Shown: in pieces, positions 40,131 to 50,300 of the stretch
How positions within the stretch are numbered: the stretch's first letter is position 1
Layout of the letters: every line of letters begins with the position of its first letter
Origin: Rhynchopus sp. YZ270_cl-10
Lineage: Eukaryota > Euglenozoa > Diplonemea > Diplonemida > Diplonemidae
NCBI GenBank assembly: GCA_964035575.1
Contig: OZ037902.1
Span: forward strand, 868,001 to 932,000
Direction of reading: 5' to 3'
Length of the DNA stretch: 64,000 bases
The notes under the pieces: model-generated
Seen by the model: the letters and a program-made list of their open reading frames with translations, nothing else
Databases searched by the model: none
What the model was told of the DNA's origin: nothing
Made by a program: the position numbers and the translations under genes

Positions 40131-40179
40131 AAAAAAACGTCTTTTAAAATCTTTGAGTCATACAACCACGATGGGACTA

Positions 40180-40308
40180 GTCAGGGGGGACTACTAGTGG
40201 AACTACTAGTCGTACCGACTACGTGCTTAACTATTAGTGTTCCTAGTGTAACACTCGTCGTAAAACACTTGTCATTTGGACTAGTAGTGCTTCTAGCAGT
40301 CCCCCTGA
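40180..40308. mobile_element. Foldback element with ACTAGTAGT arms
   Basis: TCAGGGGGGACTACTAGTGG is mirrored, imperfectly, by ACTAGTAGTGCTTCTAGCAG and TCCCCCTGA. A related partial copy lies at 41499-41580. Confidence 0.6.
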
Positions 40309-40395
40309 CCAATCCGCTGTGAAAGCCCCCCCTACTCCCCCCATGTCCCATGATACCTTTCTGGAGAAGTTTTCTCCCCCCCAAAAAGAAATAAA

Positions 40396-40452
40396 TATAG
40401 TGGAGTTCATCCTCGGGTGGCTACACTAATACAACCAAGTTTTCAAACAAAT
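40396..40452 (+). repeat. C module
   Basis: ATAGTGGAGTTCATCCTCGG, GTGGCTACACTAATACAACC and AAGTTTTCAAAC. Confidence 0.8.
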
Positions 40453-40883
40453 GAAAGTGCTGTTCCCATTCCAACCCAATCACCACCAAAGTGCCCTTTT
40501 TTTCTTGAACCATTGTACGAGGCACAAAGTGGTATGTTGGTCGGTTTCTTAAAACGCTAGTGCCCATTCTTTATGGTGTCTTTTCTTAAGTCGAGTGGTA
40601 CTGCTTGGCTTATTCTCATCATAAAGGGTGGTGTGCCTCATGGTGTCTTCGCTTTTCAAGTGTTCCCGTTTTATTTTTTTCTTCTCTCCCGTGGAGTTTT
40701 GTCAGTACCACTGCTGTCTTACCTCAGGCACTTTGCAGTATCAAAAATCCGCCTATTTTTATTTTATCTTCAAAAAATTCAAAAGGAACGAAACAAAAAC
40801 AAAAAAATTCAAAATGTACAAAAAAAAAGTTCTCAAACAGTAGCTCTGCCCGGTTTTTTCTTTTTTCAAAGCCACCACCACCA

Positions 40884-40938
40884 GGGTGACCAAGCAACTG
40901 CATGTTGTTATGTTCATCTTACCAAATCTTTCTTTTTT
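40884..40938 (+). repeat. B module, diverged head
   Basis: GGTGACCAAGCAACTGCATG, then TTGTTATGTTCATCTTACCA and TCTTTCTTTTTTC. CAAC/GTTG may replace the normal stem. Confidence 0.6.
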
Positions 40939-41028
40939 CTTTTTCTTTTTTTTGCAAAAAAAAATATCAGTTTTTAGGGGCGGGGTTACTAACCCTTTTA
41001 TTGTCGAGAGGCGTCATATCTTTTGGTT

Positions 41029-41078
41029 AGGTGTGTGTGCACAAGAGGCACTTGCATCTTTTCAAATTTTCTTTTTTT
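41029..41078 (+). repeat. F module
   Basis: GTGTGTGTGCACAAGAGGCA then CTTGCATCTTTTCAAATTTT. GTGC/GCAC pair around ACAAGAG. Confidence 0.55.
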
Positions 41079-41498
41079 CTTTTTGGGGAGGGGAGGGGTG
41101 TGGAAACTGCCTAAATGCAACGAAAAAACCGCCATTTTTTATCCCCAGTACAATTGCCTTGTGGGGCAATTGAGTATGGACATGGCCTCCCAGGTTATGC
41201 CAAATACAATCACAAAACGCGAAGTGGGTGGTGTATATTATACTGTTCGCTTTCAAATTAGCGAGGAATGAACTCTTTTTTATGTTTATCATCTTTTTCA
41301 AAAGTAATTTTTTTTTTTTGTATGAACACACGCCAGTATACACAACCACGAACAAAAATAAACCCAAAACGACAAAAAAAAAACAAAAACGTAAAAACAG
41401 AGGAAAAAATAGGGGCAAACCTTGTATGGTAATAATGATGTCGGACAGTGCATATGCTTTCGACACGGAAGGGCCCTTTTTGTATTGACATTTTAAGG

Positions 41499-41580
41499 AC
41501 ACGACTACAGTGTTACACCAGTAACATTAGTCGTAAAACACTAAGTCATTTGGACGAGTAACACTACTAGTAGTCCGTCG
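41499..41580. repeat. Partial foldback element, ACTAGTAGT family
   Basis: GTCGTAAAACACTAAGTCAT and ACACTACTAGTAGTCC match parts of 40240-40290. Confidence 0.5.
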
Positions 41581-41710
41581 TGGAGGGATGGTCAATGGGG
41601 TGGGAGGTGTTGAGACACCTTGACACATCACACCCCCCCTTTTTTTACTGGCGAAAACCTTCCTTGTGTCTGTGTATCGTAATTTTTTTTTTCCTTTTTT
41701 TTTTTTTGCA

Positions 41711-41782
41711 GAGTGTCAGTGCCTGCGTCCCAGAGGCGTTTGCGTTTACGTTTGCGCACTATCAATTTCACTCTTTTTTATT
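41711..41782 (+). repeat. A module, 3' part with internal expansion
   Basis: GAGTGTCAGTGCCTGCGTCC, CAGAGGCGTTTGCG, an extra TTTACGTTTGCG, then CACTATCAATTTCACTC. Confidence 0.75.
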
Positions 41783-42147
41783 TATATTTTTTGCGCCTTG
41801 GTTTTGCATCAAAAACTCCTTTTGACTCAAGCTTTGAGACAAAAAAAAAGGTGGGAAAATCTCATTTGTCCGATGCAAAAAGACTTATATTTTCACAAAG
41901 AAACTCATATTTTTGAAATTCTGTTGGCATTTGGTACAGTGTGCCAAGCAGCCTGTGTCCAAGGTATCTTTCGATTTTTGAAATAAAAAAAACAGGGCTT
42001 CCCACAGGGGGGACCAGGGGGGAAAATAAAAATAATAAGGGGGGACCAGCCTGCCCTTGAGTGTTCCGAGGCTGCCTATTAGGAATTTTCCACATTTTTT
42101 TTAATTTTTCCCACCCTCCCGTCCCCGCGCATCCAAATACAGGCAAC

Positions 42148-42380
42148 TACACGACGGTGATGTACAGTACATTACAAGTGAAGTTACATGTAACGTTACA
42201 AGTGAAAAACCGTTACAAGTGAGTTACAAGTGAGTTACAAGTGGGATACATGAATTACAGGCAAAATCAGGTTGTAACTGGTGGGTTACAAGTGAGTTAC
42301 AAGTGAGTTACATGTAACAAAAGTTACATGTAACTCACTTGTAACTCCACTTGTAACACCCGTTACATCACCGTCGTGTA
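42148..42380. mobile_element. Z3: 233-bp foldback of ACAAGTGAGTT repeats
   Basis: TACACGACGGTGATGTA and the complement TTACATCACCGTCGTGTA form the ends. Between them ACAAGTGAGTTACAAGTGAG-type direct repeats face their complements ACTTGTAAC. A CAGGCAAAATCAGGTTGTA hairpin sits in the middle. Confidence 0.78.
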
Positions 42381-42393
42381 ACAGGGGGAAAAG

Positions 42394-42543
42394 ATGGCAC
42401 CAAAAAAGTCCTCCGGACCAAGACAGATTTCCATAATGGAATTTGCAAAGCGACCGGCGGAGTCCCAGTTATCGGCTCAGGCTCCGAAGAGGCAGAAAAT
42501 AACGGTTGCAAAGAACCACGAGTATGCCTCATGGGCAAAGTGA
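42394..42543 (+). pseudogene. Short transposase N-terminus-like ORF
   Basis: 49 residues starting MAPKKSSGPRQISIMEFAKR, 14 bases after the Z3 foldback. It has a degenerate PCNA-binding-like pattern (QISIMEF) and a basic PKRQK signal, as seen at the start of some transposase and helicase proteins. Nothing follows, so it is a truncated leader or chance ORF. Confidence 0.3.
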
Positions 42544-43255
42544 CCCCGTCACAGCCAGAACGCGACTCAATTGGTCAAACGCCGAAGGAAAAGGAAGCAT
42601 GCAGCATGGCAAAAGAAAAAAGTAGCGTACCGTGCGCCTGCGGCGCAAGATTGCAAGCCACCCATGACATAGTGTGGCTGTAAAATGTGCAATTTTAATC
42701 ACAGTATTTTGAAATGTTGCGTACCGTGGCTTCGCCAGGAACCTTTGCCATGACTGTCGTTTCTTTTTGTAGATGTCTATACGAGGAAACGTCTGCACGC
42801 TACCGACCTGACATATTTTTTCTTATTCCGCAAAGGTGGGGAACGTGAGATGATATGCAATATGCGAGTTAATGCAGCAGTTTTAACGGTTTGCCGGGAC
42901 ATTTTCGCCGAAGTCGAAAAATTTTTTTGACCACTTAAAGTGCGTAAAGGCGCGTAACGTAACGTAGCGTCAGCGTTAATGCTACACACCACACAAATTA
43001 AAATCATTGAAAAAAAAAAAAAAATTCCACCTTTTTTTGGCTGGTCCCCCTGGGAGGCCAAAACCCCAGATCCTGCGGGAAGCCCTGAAAAAAGAAAAAA
43101 AAAAAAGAAAACGAAAGCGCTCGGAAGAAAGATGGCGCACAATCCGAGGCTCTTGAGGGATTTGTGTGGAACGTGGTGTTGTATGACGTGGTCAGCACCA
43201 GAGGTACCTACATCCCTCAAACACTTTTTTTTTTTTTTTATAAATGAAACCAGGC

Positions 43256-43895
43256 CAGGGTAGTAGCTTGAAAGGTGCACTTTTCAAATGTTGCTGGTTT
43301 GCTGGTTTAGAAAATTTTTTTCCCCGGTTGAAAGCGGTCGTCGCGCGCTTCGCGCGCGCCTCCCTGCCAACCACTAAGTGGAGAGGCAAAGGGTAAATTT
43401 TGCGAGACAACAAAGAAAATGGAATATAATCCTGTGTTTACGGCGCTTGGTCTTGCACCTTCCACTAACCGTACGAAGTCAATACGTCTTCCAGAAGCAG
43501 GGGCCGTTGCAACGGTGGGTCATTTTGAAGAAATGGTCAACTTTTTGCATCTTTGGTCAAGTTGCATTTGCGGCTGCAAAATGCAAGGGGATTCCCGAAG
43601 ACATTGTAAACTCTACTTTTTGCGGAGCAAAAAATTAATATAAAGTGGCGCCGCAGGCGAAAAAAAATTAGGGCATAGTGCAAAACATGCAGCTTTTTAC
43701 ACCACAGAGTCACTTAATGAACCCTTTTTAGGGGTTCGCTTACGTGTGAGGCTTTCTTCTGTGAGTGGGAAAGTGGTGCGGGGGAGGCGAAAAACTGAAT
43801 CCCGAATCCCACTTTTTTTTTTTATTTTTCCCCAAACCAGTAAACCAGCTCGTTCTGGTTTTGAAACCAGCAAAAGTACCCAAGCTATTTCCCTG
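43256..43895. mobile_element. T13: 640-bp hAT-like element inserted in T12
   Basis: Ends CAGGGTAGTAGCTTG and CAAGCTATTTCCCTG with an 8-bp duplication AACCAGGC (43248-43255, 43896-43903). The core has GCGCGCTTCGCGCGCG (43336) and the TTTTGCGGAGCAAAAAA / GGCGCCGCAGGCG cassette (43617-43660). Same family as T15. Confidence 0.88.
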
Positions 43896-44364
43896 AACCA
43901 GGCTCTCCGCTAGGATTTCCGATTTTGAAAATGTTCTGTTGATGGTCCACGTGGTGGGGTACATGCTTGCGCCGCAGGCGCACGGTACGCAACTTTTTTT
44001 TTTTTCAACGCCCGATTTTGACTTTTTTGGGACGTTTGAGCACTCACCTCTCCATATCTTCTTCTCCTGAGCTTTTTTGACAGGTAGAACCGGTCTGAAC
44101 CACTCAGCACAGGCTTCGCGCTAACTTTTGGAAAAAAATCTGAAAAATCGTGTTTCGGGACCAAAAAAACGCACCTCAAATAGTTGTGCGTCAGGGGGTG
44201 AAAAAACAGTGTTTTGTGGCATTTCCGAGCCAATCCCGCGTTGTGGTGGGGCATATTCGGGAAAATGGACAAAATTTTAGTGACTTAAATTTTCACAAAA
44301 TATGAACCCATACTCGTAAACAAGGGGCATTTTCAGGTCTGAAAACCCAATGAGTATTTACAAC

Positions 44365-45205
44365 CCTCCCGCCAGGTCCCCGAAGGCTCCCGGCGGGTTT
44401 TCGCGGGAGGGTTTTCGGACCCTCCCGCCGGGTTTTCGGGGTTTTCGCCTTGTAGCGTCGGTGAGGGCTTTTTTGACCCTCCCGCGCGAAACAAAGCGTC
44501 CTACAACCCCCCAGCCACCCTCAGGCTCTCCGTTGTGAGGGTCCTTTTCGAAACCACTCCCGCTGGGTTTTTTGCTCGAGGGAGCCCTGTTGGACCACGA
44601 GGGGACCCGTGTGGGCCCGAGGGAGGCCGTGTGGGGGAACGAGGGCGAAGCCCGAGGGCCCACACGGGTCCCCGAGGGTCCAACAGGGCTCCCGAGAGCA
44701 AAAAACCCAGCGGGAGTGGTTTCGAAAAGGACCCTCACAACGGAGAGCCTGAGGGTGGCTGGGGGGTTGTAGGACGCTTTGTTTCGCGCGGGAGGGTCAA
44801 AAAAGCCCTCACCGACGCTACAAGGCGAAAACCCCGAAAACCCGGCGGGAGGGTCCAAAAACCCGGCGGGAGGGTCCAAAAACCCGGCGGGAGGGTCAAA
44901 AAACCCGGCGGGAGGGTCCAAAAACCCGGCGGGAGGGTCCAAAAACCCGGCGGGAGGGTCAAAAAACCCGGCGGGAGGGTCAAAAAACCCGGCGGGAGGG
45001 TCAAAAAACCCGGCGGGAGGGTCAAAAAACCCGGCGGGAGGGTCAAAAACCCGGCGGGAGGGTAAAAAAGCCGGCGGGAGGGTAAAAAAGCCGGCGGGAG
45101 GGTCCGGACCCTCCCGCCGGGTTTACCCTCCCGCCGGGAGGGTTTGACCCTCCCGGCGGGCGTGTAAAGTAGCTGGCGGGAGGGTCTTTTTGACCCTCCC
45201 TAGGG
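44365..45205. mobile_element. T14: giant palindrome with 21-bp tandem array
   Basis: Arms of about 200 bp mirror each other around 44645 (for example CCCTCAGGCTCTCCGTTGTG at 44517 and CACAACGGAGAGCCTGAGGG at 44736). The right side continues into 13 tandem units of 21-22 bp (AACCCGGCGGGAGGGTCAAA, 44837-45105), the left side into only two or three. The end has further CCTCCCGCCGGG inversions. It is G+C rich, unlike its surroundings. Open frames through it are artefacts of the repeat. Confidence 0.82.
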
Positions 45206-46410
45206 AAACAAATTCAGATGAAATTGTGGTGTTTTGACTGGGAACAGGTAGCGCCGCAGGCGCACGGTACCCAACTTTTGTCTTTTATTTTTCCCTTTTC
45301 TCTGCTTTCCTTTGATTGCACGAGCCGATTGCTCTCCACGGTGGGGTCACATTTGTGCGCAAAAACACTCTAAAGTACCCTTACTCTAAAGTACCCTTAC
45401 TCTGAACGATGAGATTCCTCTGGTTTTAGTAAGGAAACCCCTGTTTGCAAAAAGTGCGCAAATTTCCTGTGGCTTTTTCCCGCCAAGAGGTCGTTTCGTT
45501 GCATTTCCGAACCAATCCCGGATTGTGGTGGGGGATATAAAGATCGTTTGTATGTTGAAAAATTGGCTGGTTCTCTCTGTATTGCTTTGGCTGGATTGTG
45601 GTGGGGGATGTACGGAAAAATGGACAAAAATGCAGCGACTTAAAATTTGACAAAACATGAGCCCATACTCGTAAACAAGGGTTATTTTCAGGTCTGAAAA
45701 CCCAACGTACTGAAGAAGCTTTCGGTAACGTAGTGATGGCGGTGGGGTTTCAGTGACCACAGAGAAGAGTGAGAAAACCCAGGACGGTTATGGCCTCGGA
45801 GGGGGTGTGCCCCATGGCGTCCTAATCAATCTTTATCCGTGAGGGAGGGGGGATCATCCTCAGGGGGGATGTGGAGTCGTACTCAAAATAAAATGAACTG
45901 TACATAAGTACATCATGTTTAAACATAAAGGAGGGTAGGAACAGGTAGCGCCGCAGGCGCACGGTACCCAACTTTTTTCTTTTTTTCTTTTCCCTTTTCT
46001 CTGCTTTCTTTTGATCGCGCGAGCCGATTGCTCTCCACGGTGGGGTCACATGTGTGTGTGAAAACACTCTAAAGTACCCTTACTATGAAATATGAGATTC
46101 TCTGGTTTTCTTAAGGAAACCCCGGTTTGCAAAAAAAAAACGCACCACAAAAATATCCAAAAATCCCGGGACAAAGGACAGAAGTTAGCGCAAAGCCTGA
46201 CTCAGCAGAACCTTTTTTTTTTTTTTTTTTTTTTTTCCCATTTTCAAAAAGTTCTGTTGACAATCAACAGAACTTTAGTACCTAGCGGAGTCCCTGAATG
46301 AAACACCAAAATATCAACCTTTGATTCCCCCGAAAATATTTTTTTTTAAAGATGGCACGGTCATCTCACAAACTTTTCTTCCCTTTTTTTTTTTGTAATT
46401 TGCTTGGAGG

Positions 46411-46456
46411 GGGTGACCAAAGCACACGCGAGGCTTAGGTTCACCTTATAAACTTT
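46411..46456 (+). repeat. B module
   Basis: GGGTGACCAAAGCACACGCG, AGGCTTAGGTTCACCTTATA and AACTTT. A truncated copy (TCATCTCACAAACTTTTCTT) lies just before it at 46361. Confidence 0.65.
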
Positions 46457-46487
46457 GGGAAACTAAAAAAAAAGCTTTTTGTTTTCG

Positions 46488-46535
46488 AAAGATGTGCATG
46501 TGTGTCCCCCTTGAGGGCTCATTTCCGCCTTAAAA
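46488..46535 (+). repeat. F module, diverged
   Basis: AGATGTGCATGTGTGTCCCC then CTTGAGGGCTCATTTCCGCC. Confidence 0.35.
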
Positions 46536-47113
46536 GTTTCCTCCATTTTTTCCTCTTTTTTTTTTGGTTGTGTGTTTTTTCTTTTTTCCTTTTTCTTTTT
46601 TCTTTTTGCGCAGTGACCCCCCCTCACTCCCTCTCTCACCTGTTTCCTCTTCCGTTCTGTGATGAAGTTTGATTCTTCTCTTAAAAATACCGCAAAAGGG
46701 TCACGCAACGGAGATATGGATGTATGGAAGGAAAATGAGCGAATATCCCCACTCCCCCCCTATACTTTTTTTTGGCATATTTCTTACACTACAAAACACA
46801 GCAGCTCCTTCAGTGCCTTCAGTGGCCTCCCCCTGGCAACGCCGAACACACTTTGCTACCACCGTGGTGGCAATCATTTACAGTGCTAAAAACCCCAATC
46901 CCCCCCAAAAAAAAATCTGAACCCATCACCGGGCACCCGGGTTAGTCCCAGCCTACCTACTTCCTGGTGTGCCATCATTGCTTCCCACTCACCTCCCTCA
47001 TCCCCCCCTACAGGACAGGAATTCTTTTTCCAGTGTCCCCCTTTTTTTTTTTACCACACTACACGAACATCCCCTCCCTTTCCCCTCCCCTTTTCGTCGA
47101 CTTAAGAATTTTT
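46536..47113. other. Pyrimidine-rich spacer
   Basis: No firm gene. An ATG frame at 46661 (MKFDSSLKNTAKGSRNGDMD) has plausible codons for about 27 residues but no donor site fits, so it is left unassigned. Confidence 0.35.
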
Positions 47114-47175
47114 TGACTAAGCTGCTACTCGCACTGCGGCTTAGATTTTATCTTACAAAAAAAACCTCTTTTTTT
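47114..47175 (+). repeat. B module with extended 9-bp stem, upstream of the NEK kinase
   Basis: CTAAGCTGC and GCGGCTTAG pair over nine bases (one G-U) around TACTCGCACT, followed by ATTTTATCTTACAAAAAAAA and a T-run. About 125 bases before the kinase ATG. Confidence 0.75.
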
Positions 47176-47300
47176 TTCTCTGTTTACCTCCCTACCCCCA
47201 CGTGTATGCGTCGTTGAGAGGTTTTTTGAGGTCTGATCCCCCCCCATTTCCCCCCTTTTTTTCGCGCTCTTCTCACCTTTTTTTTTTTCTCTCTTTTAAG

Positions 47301-50300
47301 ATGTTGTGTGGTTCGCAGAATGTTATGAACAGTGCGAACAATGTGGTGCCGCAGGGGCAAGCTATTCCGCAGTGTGTTCCGCAGATGCAAGGTGCTCAGA
47401 CAGGGTTCACCCCTGGCAAAGCGTTACCTCCGTCGCCACCTCCACCACCCATCACCCAGCCACCTACCCCTCCTTTGTTGCAAAGCAAGGCGCTTCCTTA
47501 TCAGCAGAACCTTCAATGCGGCGTTCCCGTTTCACCACCACACCCAAGCCTTGACAACAACATAATGTACTACGACCAAAACCCGCAAATGAACATGGTA
47601 GGATCCCCTCCACATGGCTACAATCAGGTTGCCTGCCAGCAGCCGTTTCCGATGTCACCACCCCCACAGCAGCAGCAGCAGTACTTCCAACAGCAGTACC
47701 CTTCCCAGCCGCAGTCGATGTATGCCCCACAGTACCAGCAAGACTACCAGAATATGTCGCATAATCAGGCGTATATGCCGTCTTTGCAGGGAATTCCAAA
47801 TACCTGTTGGGGGGGTGGGGTGCAGTCCCCTGATATGCATCGGGTCAACCTACAACAGCAGATGCAACAGCAACAGCAGCAGCATCTTAACAGCGACTAT
47901 GCTATGGACTCTCATGGGACACCCAATATGCAAAACCTTCACGTCAGCCCGGCAGCCCAGCCGTTGTCTCTTTCGCAGCCTCAACAGCCACCTCCACTGC
48001 AGTCGATGCAAAGCCCGCCACAGCAGTTTGTAGACCATTACTACACACCAAAGGACCAAACCGTCTTCATGTCTGAGGCCTCCACGACAAACGTCTCGCA
48101 GGGGCTGACCAACACTTTGGGGTCCTCTTATTCGACCAACCTCTGTGCATCCCCACTGAAAATCCCTGAATGCGAAGTCGAAGTCGAAGTCGAAGCTGAA
48201 ACAACACAGAGCACAATCCCATATGTCCAGGGGGGCAGCGCCATGGGGGATGACGACGCGCTTCTGGTACTATCCTCTCCCTCCTTAGGAGCATCGGGGA
48301 GGGAATACAGCTGCGATTCTCATGGGGGAAGCACTCGAAGCAAGGATGAACCAGAGGAACCACATACACCGCAGATGCCTGCCGCTTTGGACCCAGCGCA
48401 GGTTGCAGTCGTGCCTTCTGCAATAAGGAAGAAAGGAGCCGGAACCCCTGGTGCATCCCCACCAGCTGCAACACCTGAAACCCCTAATGTAATGCAGTTT
48501 TCCTCTCCACTGTCATGCAGGAGTCCGTTAAGTCCGTCGCTATCCGCCCCGCAGGCAGTTTCGACAGAGTTGCCTGAAGGAAGGGTGAATGTACAAAGAC
48601 AAGATTTTGGGGAAACCCGGATTGTCCCAGATGCAATCTTTGCGGGTCTCTTCGAACGAAAGAAGCTTTTAGGAAGTGGACGGCAGGGTGCTGTGTGGAG
48701 TGTTTCTATGAGGGATGTCGAAGGGGAAACAGAGATGGAGCGGGAAGATGGACGCAAGGAGGTTGCAGCGAAATTGCTTTGCCGAGCGGATATGGGGCCG
48801 AGGGACATTCGGCTGGCTTTGGAAGAGATTGATCTGCTAAAGAAAATGGCGCATCCAAACATTGTTTGCTTATATGATTCCTTCGTGACCGAAACCGATT
48901 TAGTGATATTACTGCAATACTGCGAAAAAGGAGATGTCTCCAGCATGCTCCACGCAAATTGCAGCTTCTCTGGCGACCGTCTTCTTGTATTGATCACCCA
49001 AATCGGCCTCGCAATTAACTATCTCCACAATGTAGCGCACATTACTCATAATGATTTAAAGCCGTCGAATATCCTCATCACCTCAGCAGGGGTAGTAAAG
49101 CTTGCAGATTTTGGTGTTTCTTCCGCAGCCGGCCCGCCTCCAAGGGAACGCCGTAGGAAAGTCAAACGGAGGAAACTGAAGACCCATCAGATCGCCTCTT
49201 GTCTCTCCCCTTCTGTGAAAAAAATGCTGAAAAACCCGAAAAGCCCTTCGTTTGCGGCGTATGCAAAGTCGCCAAAACACCTTCTTGCACGGTCACCTGC
49301 ACATAAGGTGCACAATGCGGTGCGTTCCCCTGCTAATTCGACTAGAAAACACATTAAGCGTGGGAGCACTAACAGCAACCCCCCTACCGTGCAGGCTGAG
49401 ATGGTAAACGAGGAGGTTGCAGTGCGGCATACTGCACCACCAGATTCTCCACCGAAACATAAGAATATGAGACCGCCTCAGGTTATAGTTGAAGGTGGTG
49501 ATCTGTCAGATCTCTCCAACCAAGTGTCCGCGGCAACCGCATCCACAGATCACAACACAAAGCAATGCACCGACGAATTCATTGAAATCGAAGACGATGA
49601 GTACGAAACCACCGACTCCGACTCCTCAGAGGATCTCCCACACAGCATCGACAAAGAAGTGGTCCGCGGTACCCCACTCTATTGGTCCCCCGAGGTCTGG
49701 ACCTCTGTCAACACCGTCACCCCTATCGATGGGATCACCAACACCCCAGACTGTCTGCTCCGCTGTCAAGGAGATTTTTGTAAGAGAAAGGCAGATATCT
49801 GGTCATTCGGAGTAATTTGCTATGAAATGTGCGAATTATCTCGACCATTTAAAGGGCAAACCCTAAAGGAAGTGGCGCGGAATGTTTTGGAGAAGGCGTC
49901 GGGGATTCCACAGAGGGTAGCAAAGATTACTTCGAGAACTCCGTTTTTTCAGGATTTGTTGTTGGCGTTGTTGGTGGAGGATCCGGAGGAGAGGGCTTCG
50001 ATTCATACTGCATTGCGTACCCCATATCTTCAACGCGGATTGGGGGTCTTATTAAGCGCTGTTCGCCATGCTACATCCATCTCCGAAATCGATGGAGAAC
50101 GCATTTTAGAAGATATCCAAGAATACCATGACGGATCCATCTGGATGGAATCACAAAAAAGAGAATTAAAGAGAGAGGCCACGATGAAGGCAGCAAGAGA
50201 AGAAAACGCGGCGTACGACGAAGAAGAGGACAACAGGAATGCAGCAATGCTGTATCCGGTGATGCACAATTTGAGGGATTTTGGTGGTGTTGTGCAGAAG

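Larger units (their letters stand above)
41993..43087. mobile_element. T10: hAT-like non-autonomous element carrying Z3
   Basis: Ends CAGGGCTTCCCACAGG and CCTGCGGGAAGCCCTG lie in A-rich flanks, so the duplication cannot be read clearly. The G-rich arm (GGGGGGACCAGG) matches T9. The core holds the Z3 palindrome, a short ORF and ACCGTGCGCCTGCGGCGC at 42630. Confidence 0.72.
43251..46296. mobile_element. T12: hAT-like element, 3.0 kb, carrying nested T13 and T14
   Basis: Ends CAGGCTCTCCGCTAGG (its first five bases at 43251, the rest at 43904 after T13) and CCTAGCGGAGTCCCTG at 46281-46296. An 8-bp duplication AATGAAAC lies at 43243-43250 and 46297-46304. It is not visibly coding. Two internal tracts are duplicated: 45236-45460 resembles 45932-46125 (AGGTAGCGCCGCAGGCGCAC, then CACGGTGGGGTCACAT), and 44200-44350 resembles 45500-45710. 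Confidence 0.85.

Noticed and set aside
44535-45147. Open frames encoding repeated NPAGGSK or PPGFLTL peptides
   Set aside because: They are translations of the 21-bp array and palindrome in T14, open in several frames on both strands because the unit is a multiple of three.
47202-47300. Upstream in-frame start of the NEK-like kinase
   Set aside because: The extra 33 residues are translated pyrimidine runs, and a CTCTTTTAAG acceptor-like site sits directly before the ATG at 47301.
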